62,920 bases of DNA from Coriobacteriaceae bacterium (GTDB lineage: Bacteria > Actinomycetota > Coriobacteriia > Coriobacteriales > UMGS124): the NCBI GenBank assembly GCA_019421015.1, contig JAHZGC010000026.1, positions 1 through 62,920 of the forward strand. Direction: 5' to 3'. The notes under the pieces are model-generated. The model saw only the letters and a program-made list of their open reading frames with translations, was not told the origin of the DNA and searched no databases. Both the position numbers and the translations under genes were made by a program. Below are positions 31,790-38,338 of this stretch, one piece after another; positions within the stretch are counted from its first letter, which is position 1, and each line of letters begins with the position of its first letter.

Positions 31790-32089
31790 CTACTTGTCGG
31801 CGCAGCCTTCCGCCTCGTTGTCGGGAACGTCGCAGATGATCCGGTCGACGACCTCGCGCGCCCTCGCCGACGCGACGACGGAGCCGAGCTTCGCGGCGGA
31901 ATACGGGCTGACTTCGTTCCCGCCCGCCATCTGAGCCGCGAACATGAACGCGTCATTCATGCCGACCGCAACGGACGCGAGGACCGGCGCCTTCTTCTCG
32001 ATGGCAAGCTGCACTACCTCCTCCGCGTAGTCGGCCGCCTCTTCCAGGAGCTCCTCGAGGCCCTTCTCTTCCTTCTTCTCGTCTTCCAT
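31790..32089 (-). CDS. acidic hypothetical protein
   Basis: A 99-residue protein with a very acidic helical N-terminus (MEDEKKEEKGLEELLEEAADYAEEVVQLAIEKK), then 'VLASVAVGMNDAFMFAAQMAGGNEVSPYSAAKLGSVVASARAREVVD'. GAAGGA precedes the ATG. It lies immediately downstream of the tRNA gene. No family is recognised. Confidence 0.65.
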   Translation of the reverse strand: MEDEKKEEKGLEELLEEAADYAEEVVQLAIEKKAPVLASVAVGMNDAFMFAAQMAGGNEVSPYSAAKLGSVVASARAREVVDRIICDVPDNEAEGCADK

Positions 32090-32111
32090 GGCAATTCCTT
32101 CCTTCTTCGTA

Positions 32112-32187
32112 TGGCGGCCCCTCCGGGGCTCGAACCCGGGGCCTCCCGCTTAGGAGGCGGGCGCTCTCTCCGCTGAGCTAAGGGGCC
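32112..32187 (-). tRNA. tRNA-Arg (anticodon CCU), CCA encoded
   Basis: The minus strand folds into a full cloverleaf of 76 bases. The acceptor stem is GGCCCCT/AGGGGCC, the D arm GCTC/GAGC, the anticodon stem CCCGC/GCGGG with loop CTCCTAA (anticodon CCT), and the T arm CCGGG/CCCGG with loop TTCGAGC. A G discriminator and encoded CCA follow. It reads AGG. It sits inside the leftward phage operon, and AGG is used heavily in prophage genes but not in the host gene checked (61094). Confidence 0.97.
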
Positions 32188-32196
32188 GCGTTTCGG

Positions 32197-32388
32197 CTAC
32201 TTCTCGTAAAGCTCCTCGATGCTGCACCCGAGCGCCCTGGCGACGCTCGCCACGGTGCCGAGCTGGGCGCGCTCGAGGCCGTTCGCCTCGTACTTGTCCA
32301 GAGCCCTGCGCGTCACGCCCGACAGCCTTGCGAGCTCGTCGCGTGTCATGCCTCTCTGCCTGCAGAGCTCGTAGATCCTCGACCTCAT
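32197..32388 (-). CDS. small XRE-family regulator
   Basis: A 63-residue protein that is almost entirely a Cro/C1 helix-turn-helix: 'IYELCRQRGMTRDELARLSGVTRRALDKYEANGLERAQLGTVASVARALGCSIEELYEK'. ATG 32388 has AGGTGAGG just upstream; GTG 32397 would add MRD. It diverges from the promoter at 32400-32429 and could bind the GAAC-N4-GTTC site there. Confidence 0.8.
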   Translation of the reverse strand: MRSRIYELCRQRGMTRDELARLSGVTRRALDKYEANGLERAQLGTVASVARALGCSIEELYEK

Positions 32389-32399
32389 GTCCCTCACCT

Positions 32400-32429
32400 T
32401 TGACCTTTTATGAACGACTGTTCTATACT
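32400..32429 (+). promoter_or_regulatory. strong rightward promoter with LexA-like box
   Basis: TTGACC (32400-32405) and TATACT (32424-32429) are separated by 18 bases. The spacer ends with GAACGACTGTTC (32412-32423), an exact GAAC-N4-GTTC palindrome of the kind bound by LexA in Gram-positive and actinobacteria. It points into the structured region 32436-32730. The palindrome could instead be an operator for the divergent XRE gene. Confidence 0.65.
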
Positions 32430-32435
32430 TGCGGC

Positions 32436-32730
32436 ACGTGCTCAGCTACGACGGAGGTGGTTGCATTGGCCAACGTTTTGAGCACGCGGCCTCCCGCGAG
32501 TCGAACGGGCCGCAACGGCTAGGACAGCCAAAAGCCGTTCGACCGAAGGCGCGTGTTGCAGCACGCGCGGCCTAAGGGAGCCGGGACCGGGTCGCGCGGG
32601 GGAGTCCCGCGAGACGAACGCGGCTTGGAGACGGTTGACCGCACCCGGCGAACGAGGGCTGCAGGGCGGGGGAAACCAGACCGGGCGGCGGCGACCTCAT
32701 GCTGCAACGTGCGCGAGCCGCCGCTTCCTT
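32436..32730 (+). ncRNA. candidate structured phage RNA
   Basis: No convincing long reading frame fills this stretch on the plus strand, but nested inverted repeats do. CGTGCTC (from 32437) pairs with GAGCACG (near 32480). TCGAACGG (32500) pairs with CCGTTCGA (32535). GCGCGTG/CACGCGC form a hairpin at about 32550-32569, CGCGGG/CCCGCG another at about 32595-32611. GCCGGG (32580) pairs with CCCGGC (32644). GCGGCGGC/GCCGCCGC close a terminal stem before TTCCTT (about 32685-32730). It lies antisense to the 3' part of the gene at 32572-32946. Confidence 0.45.
32466..32522 (+). CDS. possible 18-residue leader peptide
   Basis: TTG 32466 has GGAGG (32453-32457) eight bases upstream and opens an 18-codon frame (MANVLSTRPPASRTGRNG). 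It would be the first translated frame from the 32400 promoter. It could be a leader peptide controlling folding of the RNA, or a small peptide in its own right; the evidence is only the ribosome site and promoter. Confidence 0.3.
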   Translation: MANVLSTRPPASRTGRNG

Positions 32731-32946
32731 CCCACCGTCGTCTTCGGGGGGCTCTTCGGGTCCGTCCTCGGGCTTGTAGTCAAGCGACCTGACCGTGACG
32801 ACCTCCGCGAGCCCGTGCCTCCCCGCTATGCGGTCCGCGGCGCGCATCGGGTCTCCCGACGTCCTGAAGTCGAACCACACGTACTTGACGTCCGGGTCGC
32901 CTCCGACGGAGAAGGCCCTGTAGAGCCTCGGTTTCCTGAAGAACAT
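32572..32946 (-). CDS. hypothetical protein with aberrant C-terminus
   Basis: The 124-residue frame starts well (GGAGGAGGTGAGG before ATG) with MFFRKPRLYRAFSVGGDPDVKYVWFDFRTSGDPMRAADRIAGRHGLAEVVTVRSLDYKPE. After an acidic PEEPPEDDGGKEAAA stretch, about the last 50 residues (SPPPGLVSPALQPSFAGCGQ...) look like non-coding translation, opposite the structured RNA. The natural protein probably ended near residue 75, and the frame may have been altered there. Confidence 0.6.
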   Translation of the reverse strand: MFFRKPRLYRAFSVGGDPDVKYVWFDFRTSGDPMRAADRIAGRHGLAEVVTVRSLDYKPEDGPEEPPEDDGGKEAAARARCSMRSPPPGLVSPALQPSFAGCGQPSPSRVRLAGLPRATRSRLP

Positions 32947-32952
32947 CGCGCC

Positions 32953-33093
32953 TCACCTCCTCCCGACCGCCCTGGCCGCCGCCATGCCGAGCCCGAACCC
33001 CAGCAGTGCGCACCCTGCGTACCACACCAGGGTCGAGGACAGGTACATGCCGAGCAGCATGACCGCGAGGCCTGCGAACGACGCGGCGATCAT
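32953..33093 (-). CDS. 46-residue membrane protein
   Basis: A short protein (MIAASFAGLAVMLLGMYLSS...WYAGCALLGFGLGMAAARAVGRR) with two membrane segments. ATG 33093 overlaps the upstream stop by 4 nt. Its final codons AGG AGG TGA supply the ribosome-binding site for the next gene. It belongs to a run of tiny membrane-protein genes in the early operon. No function is known. Confidence 0.75.
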   Translation of the reverse strand: MIAASFAGLAVMLLGMYLSSTLVWYAGCALLGFGLGMAAARAVGRR

Positions 33094-33254
33094 CGCGGGG
33101 TCCGCATCAGGTGGGCGACTGACATTCCCAGGCCTGCCATGGAGAGGCCGAACCCCACGAACGAGAGCGGTCCCGACCCGGTCGCGATGCTCGCCACGCA
33201 GAGCGCGAACCCGGCGAAGAGCACGGCGTACACCGCCTTCTTGAGCGCGCTCAC
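33090..33254 (-). CDS. 54-residue membrane protein
   Basis: A two-pass protein: MSALKKAVYAVLFAGFALCVASIATG and LSFVGFGLSMAGLGMSVAHLMRTPR. GTG 33254 overlaps the upstream stop (GTGA), and its own stop overlaps the next start (ATGA). It is part of the same run of small membrane proteins. No function is known. Confidence 0.7.
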   Translation of the reverse strand: MSALKKAVYAVLFAGFALCVASIATGSGPLSFVGFGLSMAGLGMSVAHLMRTPR

Positions 33255-33442
33255 CTCTGCGTCACGAACCCGCACGGGTTCCTCTCATCGCCTGGCTTTC
33301 CGCCGACCACGAACGATTTCAGCGTCTCCACCTGGTCCTCGTGGAGCGCCTGCTCCATTCCGGAGAACCCGGAGCCGACCATGAGGTCGAGCACGGCTCG
33401 CCTGACCTCGCGCATGCCGGGCTCCTTGACTTCCTGTTCCAT
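33251..33442 (-). CDS. small soluble hypothetical protein
   Basis: A 63-residue protein: MEQEVKEPGMREVRRAVLDLMVGSGFSGMEQALHEDQVETLKSFVVGGKPGDERNP. ATG 33442 has AAGGAGG six bases upstream. It has no membrane segment. The -10 of the divergent 33517 gene lies about 40 bases beyond its start. Function is unknown. Confidence 0.7.
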   Translation of the reverse strand: MEQEVKEPGMREVRRAVLDLMVGSGFSGMEQALHEDQVETLKSFVVGGKPGDERNPCGFVTQR

Positions 33443-33481
33443 CGGTGCCTCCTTAGGCGCGTCGTTCAAGATTGCGTGCCG

Positions 33482-33487
33482 TATAAT
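33482..33487 (+). promoter_or_regulatory. -10 box for 33517 gene
   Basis: A perfect TATAAT lies 30 bases before the GTG at 33517. The -35 region is weak (GCGTCG/GTCGTT around 33459). It would allow expression of the 33517 membrane protein independently of the leftward early operon, as expected for a lysogen-expressed gene. Confidence 0.5.
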
Positions 33488-33516
33488 CTCGACGTCCACG
33501 ACCGAAGGAGCTGCCC

Positions 33517-33984
33517 GTGAGCGTGAAGAGATGGCTTTCAGACAACGCGGTTGGCCTTGCGTCGCTCTCCGTGGCTTCCGTCGGCTTTGTGTCTTCGGTA
33601 GCCTGTGGCGTCGGCTCCGCGTTCAATGCGCACCCATTGGCAATGGGCGTCTACACGGCAGCCCTGGTGTTGGCTGGCGGCGCGGTCGGGTGGACTGCAC
33701 GGTCGTTGAGGGAACGCGCGAAGTGCCGCCTCGAGTGGCTGTCCCCGAGTGAGGCAAAGGCCGCCTACGACCTCCTCGTGCTCGGTGACCCCCTCAAGGT
33801 AGGGGACAACCTCGACGCCGTCTTCATGTCGATAAAGGGCGGACGAGGCGTGTTCGAGTGCTCCACGGAAGGCGAGATGATCCCTACCGCCGTCTACACG
33901 CTGACACCGAAGTGGAGGGCGTTCCTGAGCAGGCACGTCGGAGACCTTAGGGACCTTGCTGAGCACGACGTCACCTCCTCCTAG
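33517..33984 (+). CDS. membrane protein, possible superinfection exclusion factor
   Basis: A 155-residue protein with two N-terminal membrane segments (NAVGLASLSVASVGFVSSVACGVG, and AMGVYTAALVLAGGAVGWTA) and a soluble C-terminal domain beginning LREKAKCRLEWL-like (LRERAKCRLEWLSPSEAKAAYDLLVLGDP). It is transcribed rightward, against the early operon but with the repressor, and GAAGGAG precedes the GTG. Lysogen-expressed two-pass proteins in this position often block superinfecting phages. That role is inference. Confidence 0.65.
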   Translation: MSVKRWLSDNAVGLASLSVASVGFVSSVACGVGSAFNAHPLAMGVYTAALVLAGGAVGWTARSLRERAKCRLEWLSPSEAKAAYDLLVLGDPLKVGDNLDAVFMSIKGGRGVFECSTEGEMIPTAVYTLTPKWRAFLSRHVGDLRDLAEHDVTSS

Positions 33985-34063
33985 ACGCGACGAACGCGAT
34001 GCCGAACCCAAGGGCTGCCGCCGACAGTGACCACAGCGCAACGCCTGCGATCAAGAGAAGCAT
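33971..34063 (-). CDS. 30-residue membrane peptide
   Basis: MLLLIAGVALWSLSAAALGF followed by GIAFVASRRR encodes a single membrane helix with a basic end. AAGGAGG lies six bases before ATG 34063, the same strong signal as its neighbours. It overlaps the convergent 33517 gene by 14 nt and is the first gene after Cro in the early operon. It resembles the 46-residue protein at 32953 in ending AGG AGG TGA. Confidence 0.6.
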   Translation of the reverse strand: MLLLIAGVALWSLSAAALGFGIAFVASRRR

Positions 34064-34073
34064 GGGTGCCTCC

Positions 34074-34313
34074 TTAGGTTCGCTCGTCATTGCAGCGAGC
34101 AATTACGCGGCCCGTTCTGTCGTCCGTTACGCCTAGCAAATACTCCGGCGCACATCCGTATAGGCTTGCAAGCTTCACCAGGTTTGATCCCATCGGCTCT
34201 GCCGTGCCCGCTTCCCACCTGAGGAGGGCGTTTTCATGGACGCCAATCTTTTCGGCTGCTTCTTTTGCGGACAGCCCAGCCCTTAGACGCTCCTCCTTCA
34301 TATGTAGTCTCAT
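34074..34313 (-). CDS. Cro-like XRE repressor
   Basis: A 79-residue protein with helix-turn-helix 'MKEERLRAGLSAKEAAEKIGVHENALLRWEAGTAEPMGSNLVKLASLYGCAPEYLLGVTDDR'. It is divergent from the CI-like repressor and shares its operator region, the classical cro position. GGAGG lies six bases before ATG 34313. It heads the leftward early operon. Confidence 0.85.
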   Translation of the reverse strand: MRLHMKEERLRAGLSAKEAAEKIGVHENALLRWEAGTAEPMGSNLVKLASLYGCAPEYLLGVTDDRTGRVIARCNDERT

Positions 34314-34430
34314 ATCTCACCTCCAACATCATTTACGTGTTGCTGTCGCCCATATTAAACAACATTCTCGTGTTTGTCTAGCACATTTTTGTGTGGCACA
34401 ATACACTAAAAATGTTGTTGGGAGGAAAGA
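34314..34430. promoter_or_regulatory. immunity operator region between cro and cI
   Basis: The leftward promoter is TAGACA (minus; plus 34375-34380), a 17-base spacer and TAATAT (plus 34352-34357). An inverted repeat AACATTCTCGTGTT (34361-34374) lies exactly in that spacer. Related half-site pairs occur at 34324-34342 (CAACA-N9-TGTTG), 34382-34393 (CACATTTTTGTG) and about 34403-34418. Binding of the CI-like repressor there would shut off cro and the early operon. Confidence 0.75.
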
Positions 34431-35078
34431 ATGCCTAGCTACGATATCGGAGCCCGCATAGCGTCCTGCAGGAACAAGAAGGGGTGGTCACAGGGTGTCC
34501 TGGGCGAGAAGGTAGGCACGACACAGCAGCAGATTGCAAGATATGAGAGCGGAGCAAACGACGTTAAGAGCAGCGTGATTTTGAAACTGAGCGCTGCCCT
34601 AGACGTGACGGTCTCGTACCTACTAGGTTTGAGTGACGATCCAAACGAGAGCAGACCCGTTTCCTCGGATAGTTGGTGCCCGCACCTCGGCGTGATCGCC
34701 GCAGGATCCCCGAAGGAGGCTATCGAGCAGGTGGACGAGCGCTCCTGGTGCCCTCCGGGCCTGCTCGAGAAGTATCCGAACGTCTTCACGCTCACGGCGA
34801 GCGGCGACTCGATGAACCTGCTGTACCAAGACGGCAGGCTCATCTATGTAGACCCCGACGACACCGAGATCGAGAACGACAGGCAGTACGCCGTCCTGGT
34901 GAACGGCTTCGACTCGACCGTCAAGACGCTGTTCAAGAAGTGGGACACGGTCATCCTGCACCCGGAGAGCACGAACCCGGTGCACAAGGACATGGTAATC
35001 GACCAGTCGGACCCCGACGCTCCCTATTTCAGGGTCGTGGGCAAGGTCGTCTGGGACGCGGCGCCGATGAAGTGGTAG
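34431..35078 (+). CDS. CI-like phage repressor with S24 peptidase domain
   Basis: A 215-residue repressor. The N-terminal HTH is 'IASCRNKKGWSQGVLGEKVGTTQQQIARYESGANDVKSSVILKLSAALDVTVSYLLGLSDD'. The LexA/S24 domain has an Ala-Gly cleavage site in VIAAGSP (about 86-92), catalytic Ser in SGDSMNLL (about 126) and Lys in VKTLFKK (about 164). It should maintain lysogeny and self-cleave with RecA during SOS. GGAGGAAAGA precedes the ATG. Confidence 0.93.
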   Translation: MPSYDIGARIASCRNKKGWSQGVLGEKVGTTQQQIARYESGANDVKSSVILKLSAALDVTVSYLLGLSDDPNESRPVSSDSWCPHLGVIAAGSPKEAIEQVDERSWCPPGLLEKYPNVFTLTASGDSMNLLYQDGRLIYVDPDDTEIENDRQYAVLVNGFDSTVKTLFKKWDTVILHPESTNPVHKDMVIDQSDPDAPYFRVVGKVVWDAAPMKW

Positions 35079-35097
35079 CGAAGATTGGAGATGCAAC

Positions 35098-35415
35098 ATG
35101 TTGAACGACGAGACGATGCTGGGCAACGAAAACAAAGGGGATTCCGGAGGACCAGCAGTCAACGGGATAAGGCTTGATGCCGAGCTGTCTACCAGGAGGG
35201 GCGTATACGCCGACAACGTTATGGCAAGGACGATAGGCGGGAACACGGTCCTGGACTTCCTGACTGTAGATGTTCCTGGAGACAGCCCTGAAAACATGGC
35301 GGCGATACTCTCTGCCAGAATCTATATGCCAAACGAGGCAGTCCTGGCCCTTCTCGGTATGCTAAGGGAGCACACGTCGTCGTGGACGGTCCGAGATGCC
35401 GGAACAAACGTTTAG
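35098..35415 (+). CDS. DUF3467-like small protein
   Basis: A 105-residue protein. The segment 'RGVYADNVMARTIGGNTVLDFLTVDVPGDSPENMAAILSARIYMPNEAVLALLGMLREH' follows the DUF3467 pattern (Y-x-N ... LDF ... aRI-x-P). It lies 20 nt after the repressor and overlaps the DUF3800 gene by 20 nt, so it is expressed in the lysogen. The family's biochemical role is not known. Confidence 0.6.
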   Translation: MLNDETMLGNENKGDSGGPAVNGIRLDAELSTRRGVYADNVMARTIGGNTVLDFLTVDVPGDSPENMAAILSARIYMPNEAVLALLGMLREHTSSWTVRDAGTNV

Positions 35416-36193
35416 CTTCATCCCGTCTGAGCCGATAAAGGTCATGCCGTCGTTGGTCTCAGTGACGTCGAGCATGAAGTGGTTCTCCGCCTCGGAGTCG
35501 ACGTCGACGTTTGACGACCTGGGAACTGGCAGATCAGACGTGCTGTACATGTACATAGACGAGTCCGGGAACCTTGATTTCGGCCCGAACGGCTCGAGGT
35601 TCTTCATCCTGACCTGCATGGTCGCGAGGAGGCCTTTCGACCTGGCCGCCGGGATGACCTCCCTCAAGCACGACTGCATGGAAGGCAAAGGGTTCACGGG
35701 GGAGAAGTTCCACGCCTGCGAGGACATGGACGCCGTTAGGCAGGAGGTTGTCGGCCTCATGAGCTCTGGCAGCGGCGTCGCGGCGTATTCGGTGTATATC
35801 GAGAAGGAAGCAGTCGACCCTGCGTTCAGGACGGCGAACCACCTGTATTCAAGCGCGTTCGAGAGCATAGTCTCCGAGGTCTACGAACACGAGGGGGGCA
35901 ACGCAAGGCTCGTAATCGTCATAACTGACCTGCTGCCGCAAGACGCAAAAAGAAGCCAGGTTGTAAAGCCGCTGAAGAAGTTCATGAAGGAGTTCTTCAA
36001 CAACGGCGGCGTGCCGTACATGCTGCTCCACCTTCCGTCTTGCAGCGACATGAACCTGCAGGCGGCAGACTACCTGTGCTGGGCGTACCAGCGCATGGTC
36101 GGTCAGGGCAAAGACTGGCCGTTCAAAAGGTTGGCTCACCTGTTCAAGGAACATGGGGAGGTAAGGGTCGAAACAGAAAGCGGCGACGCATAG
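35396..36193 (+). CDS. DUF3800-domain protein
   Basis: A 265-residue protein with the DUF3800 hallmarks: YIDESGN (about 53-59), FFILTCMVA, then the C-terminal NLQAADYLCWAYQR (about 220-233). DUF3800 has an RNase H-like layout and often occurs in prophages and defence loci. The first 45 residues (TFSFIPSEPIKVMPSL...) are a separate N-terminal piece. The start overlaps the previous gene and has a weak ribosome site. Confidence 0.85.
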   Translation: MPEQTFSFIPSEPIKVMPSLVSVTSSMKWFSASESTSTFDDLGTGRSDVLYMYIDESGNLDFGPNGSRFFILTCMVARRPFDLAAGMTSLKHDCMEGKGFTGEKFHACEDMDAVRQEVVGLMSSGSGVAAYSVYIEKEAVDPAFRTANHLYSSAFESIVSEVYEHEGGNARLVIVITDLLPQDAKRSQVVKPLKKFMKEFFNNGGVPYMLLHLPSCSDMNLQAADYLCWAYQRMVGQGKDWPFKRLAHLFKEHGEVRVETESGDA

Positions 36194-36350
36194 CGCCGCC
36201 GCAATCGACCTCCCAGCCTATCCGTTTGAGGAAGAACTCCCTGAGTTCGTATCAGTAGGGAGGAACCTTTGAGGACTAAATAATACCCTCGGTACCGTAT
36301 GGCAAACCCGTCATTTCGGCGAGCGGAATTTGTGTTGAAGTCGCGTAGAG

Positions 36351-36390
36351 CCCCCGCGCCACTCATCTTGGCGGATACCTGGCGCGGGGG
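36351..36390. repeat. 11-bp perfect inverted repeat upstream of integrase
   Basis: CCCCCGCGCCA (36351-36361) is exactly complementary to 36380-36390, with an 18-base loop. It lies 38 bases before the integrase start. Without a T tract it may be a terminator for the DUF3800 transcript, or a fold that limits integrase translation. Confidence 0.65.
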
Positions 36391-36428
36391 AGGCCACATC
36401 CCATCTGTCGGGGAGGGGTTCCCACATT

Positions 36429-37598
36429 ATGCCACGAAAACGGAAGAGGAGCTCCTGGGGGAGCGAGCCCGAGCTCGTCAGGCCGGGCGTGTACCGCATA
36501 AGGTACACGGCCGACGCCGGGGACGGCCGGGGCAAGACCAGGCGCAGCGAGACGGTCTACGGCACCAGGAGGCAGGCGGACCAGCGGAGGAACGAGCTCC
36601 GCCTGCTCTACGAGCGCCAGGCCGGGAAGCCTGCGACCCCGACGGTGGGCGAGGCGTGGGGGAGGTGGGTGGCCCCCGAGATCGACTCCGAGGTGGCGTC
36701 GGGCGAGCTGGCTGCCAACTACCGCAAGTCGATCCTGAGCGTGTGGAGGAGGCACGTCGAGCCCAGGTGGGGGAAGGTCGCCGCGACCGGAGTAACCGCT
36801 CTCGACGTGAAGGAGTGGCTGGATGGCAAGAGCGGGCAGACCGCCGTCATGTGCAAGGTCGTCTTGAAGAGGGTCATGAACACGTGCCTCATCTACGGGG
36901 TCGTCGACAAGAACGTGATGGACGTCAAGATCAGGCTCAGGGAGGAGGCACCGAGGGAGAAGGAGATATTCAGGGTCGGCGAGCTCGAGTCCGTCGCCCG
37001 CGCCATGAGGGGGAGCCCGGTCGAGGGCGCGTTCATCCTCGCCCAGTTCGGGAGCTGCCGAGTCGGGGAGTCCCTGGGCGTCATGGCCGACGAGGTGTCG
37101 TTCGACGAGGTCGACGTGGAAGGGTACGGCACCGTACCGGTCGCGACCGCCCCGATAGTCCGGCAGGTCGACAACGCGACCGGCGAGCCGGTGGACAAGC
37201 TCAAGAACAGGCAGTCGAAAAGGCACGTGGTGGTGGCCGGGCCCATGGGCGAGAGGCTGCGGGACGTCGCCTCCGAGGCAGTAGCGAGGGGCGACGTGTG
37301 GCTGTGCGACAGGGGAGACGGGATGCCCGTGAACCAGCGCGGGCTCAACAAGCTCTGGCTCGGGGCCCTGGAGGCGGCCGGGCTGCGCAGGGTCAGGTTC
37401 CAGAGCCTGCGCAACGGGTGGCTGACCCTCGTCCGCTGGGAGATGGGGTACGACAGGGCGATATACGAGAGGATGATGGGCCACTCGGTCTCGGGCGTGA
37501 CCGAGAAGTACTACGACAGCTCGTCGGTCGGGGAGTTCGCGAGGTACTCAGCCGAGGCCTACGCGCGCCGCCCATACGCCGACGCTTGGAACGTTTAG
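36429..37598 (+). CDS. int: tyrosine-type phage integrase
   Basis: A 389-residue integrase with an N-terminal arm-binding domain (about 20-60), core-binding domain (TVGEAWGRWVAPEI...) and catalytic domain. Box I Arg is in SCRVGESLG (about 211), the beta-hairpin Lys in KNRQSKRHV, and the nucleophile Tyr in EKYYDSSS (about 361), after MMGHS. In box II the usual H-x-x-R is Q-S-L-R (FQSLRNGW, about 325-328), an uncommon change. It is the last phage gene, adjoining the attachment site. Confidence 0.92.
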   Translation: MPRKRKRSSWGSEPELVRPGVYRIRYTADAGDGRGKTRRSETVYGTRRQADQRRNELRLLYERQAGKPATPTVGEAWGRWVAPEIDSEVASGELAANYRKSILSVWRRHVEPRWGKVAATGVTALDVKEWLDGKSGQTAVMCKVVLKRVMNTCLIYGVVDKNVMDVKIRLREEAPREKEIFRVGELESVARAMRGSPVEGAFILAQFGSCRVGESLGVMADEVSFDEVDVEGYGTVPVATAPIVRQVDNATGEPVDKLKNRQSKRHVVVAGPMGERLRDVASEAVARGDVWLCDRGDGMPVNQRGLNKLWLGALEAAGLRRVRFQSLRNGWLTLVRWEMGYDRAIYERMMGHSVSGVTEKYYDSSSVGEFARYSAEAYARRPYADAWNV

Positions 37599-37661
37599 GA
37601 CATTTAGGGACGCGAGGCGTTTATGCATAGGCATCTACCTGCAGTTTTGCAAAAATGCGTA
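37599..37661. other. presumed attR junction
   Basis: This stretch lies between the integrase stop and the end of a broken signal-peptide gene (37662-37856). Host genes with Tat flavoproteins begin right after. The phage/host crossover should fall here or in the first bases of the broken gene. The core cannot be delimited because the left junction is outside the window. Confidence 0.55.
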
Positions 37662-37856
37662 CTAGTGCCCATAGTAGGAACGGTTCGCCGTGTCCCAAGA
37701 AAGCGTGTTCGGGTCGATTCCCGGTATCGTGGCCTGGGCGGGCGGGGGAGCCAGGGGAACCACCAACGTCGTGATGAATAGGACAAGGGCTGCGACGGCA
37801 CCGAGTGTTGCCGCTCTGGCTCGGGTGTGTTTGCGGGGAACCGCCCCTGTACGCAT
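37662..37856 (-). pseudogene. truncated exported host protein at attR
   Basis: The frame encodes 64 residues: a basic N-terminus, a long hydrophobic signal (AATLGAVAALVLFITTLVVPLAPPPAQA) and only about 20 mature residues ending NRSYYGH. AAAGGAGA precedes ATG 37856, so the start is real. A protein with a full export signal and almost no mature part next to a phage integrase looks like a gene cut by integration. A naturally tiny exported peptide is the alternative. Confidence 0.6.
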
Positions 37857-38338
37857 GGCCGTCTCCTTTCTTTGGGGGATGGCAGCGTACAAGCCTCGGC
37901 AACATGGGCGGTCGCACAGGAATCTGACAGCGCTCGCACAACCCAAGGTCGGAGAGCGAAATGAAATACGATATTCGCAAAATAATCATATTTTGATTAC
38001 GAATAATTCATAGAAGCGCAGGAAGAAAGGAGATAGTTATTTAAATACTGATAATACCATCAGAACATTTAACTAAATATATCTATTGCGTTTATCAATT
38101 CCCGCTCTCTACCAAAACATACCTGCCATTGTAGGAGTTGTGTCAGGCATGAACGGTGAAAGGGATCTTTACGCCTGACAACGCCGGAGGATGGCGTATC
38201 CTGTGGATTATCGATGGGTGGGTCGGGATAGGGGCGTTCCCCCACATTTGCTGCGCATGGGAACGTCACCATACACCCAGCCATAGAACACCGTGGGTGG
38301 CTCGGGCGGTGTCGGGGGATGCGAAGTCGGGAGGCTGT
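37857..38338. other. AT-rich intergenic region
   Basis: No gene is seen on either strand. Positions about 37960-38100 are strikingly AT-rich for this genome and contain many TATT/AATA motifs, so promoters for the broken leftward gene and the FMN-binding gene probably lie here. An AAGAAAGGAGA at about 38023 looks like a ribosome site but leads to an immediate stop. Confidence 0.5.

Noticed and set aside
32519..32707. A 62-codon leftward frame in the structured region
   Set aside because: No ribosome site, atypical composition, and it overlaps another leftward frame; it appears to be an open frame by chance.
32553..32792. A 79-codon rightward protein from the 32400 promoter
   Set aside because: There is no ribosome-binding site at its GTG, its composition is Arg/Pro/Ala-rich as expected of random high-GC sequence, and strong stems run through it.
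37705..37728. A T-arm-like GGGTCGATTCCC suggesting a tRNA at the attachment site
   Set aside because: No acceptor, D or anticodon stems can be drawn around it, and it lies within the signal-peptide gene on the minus strand.
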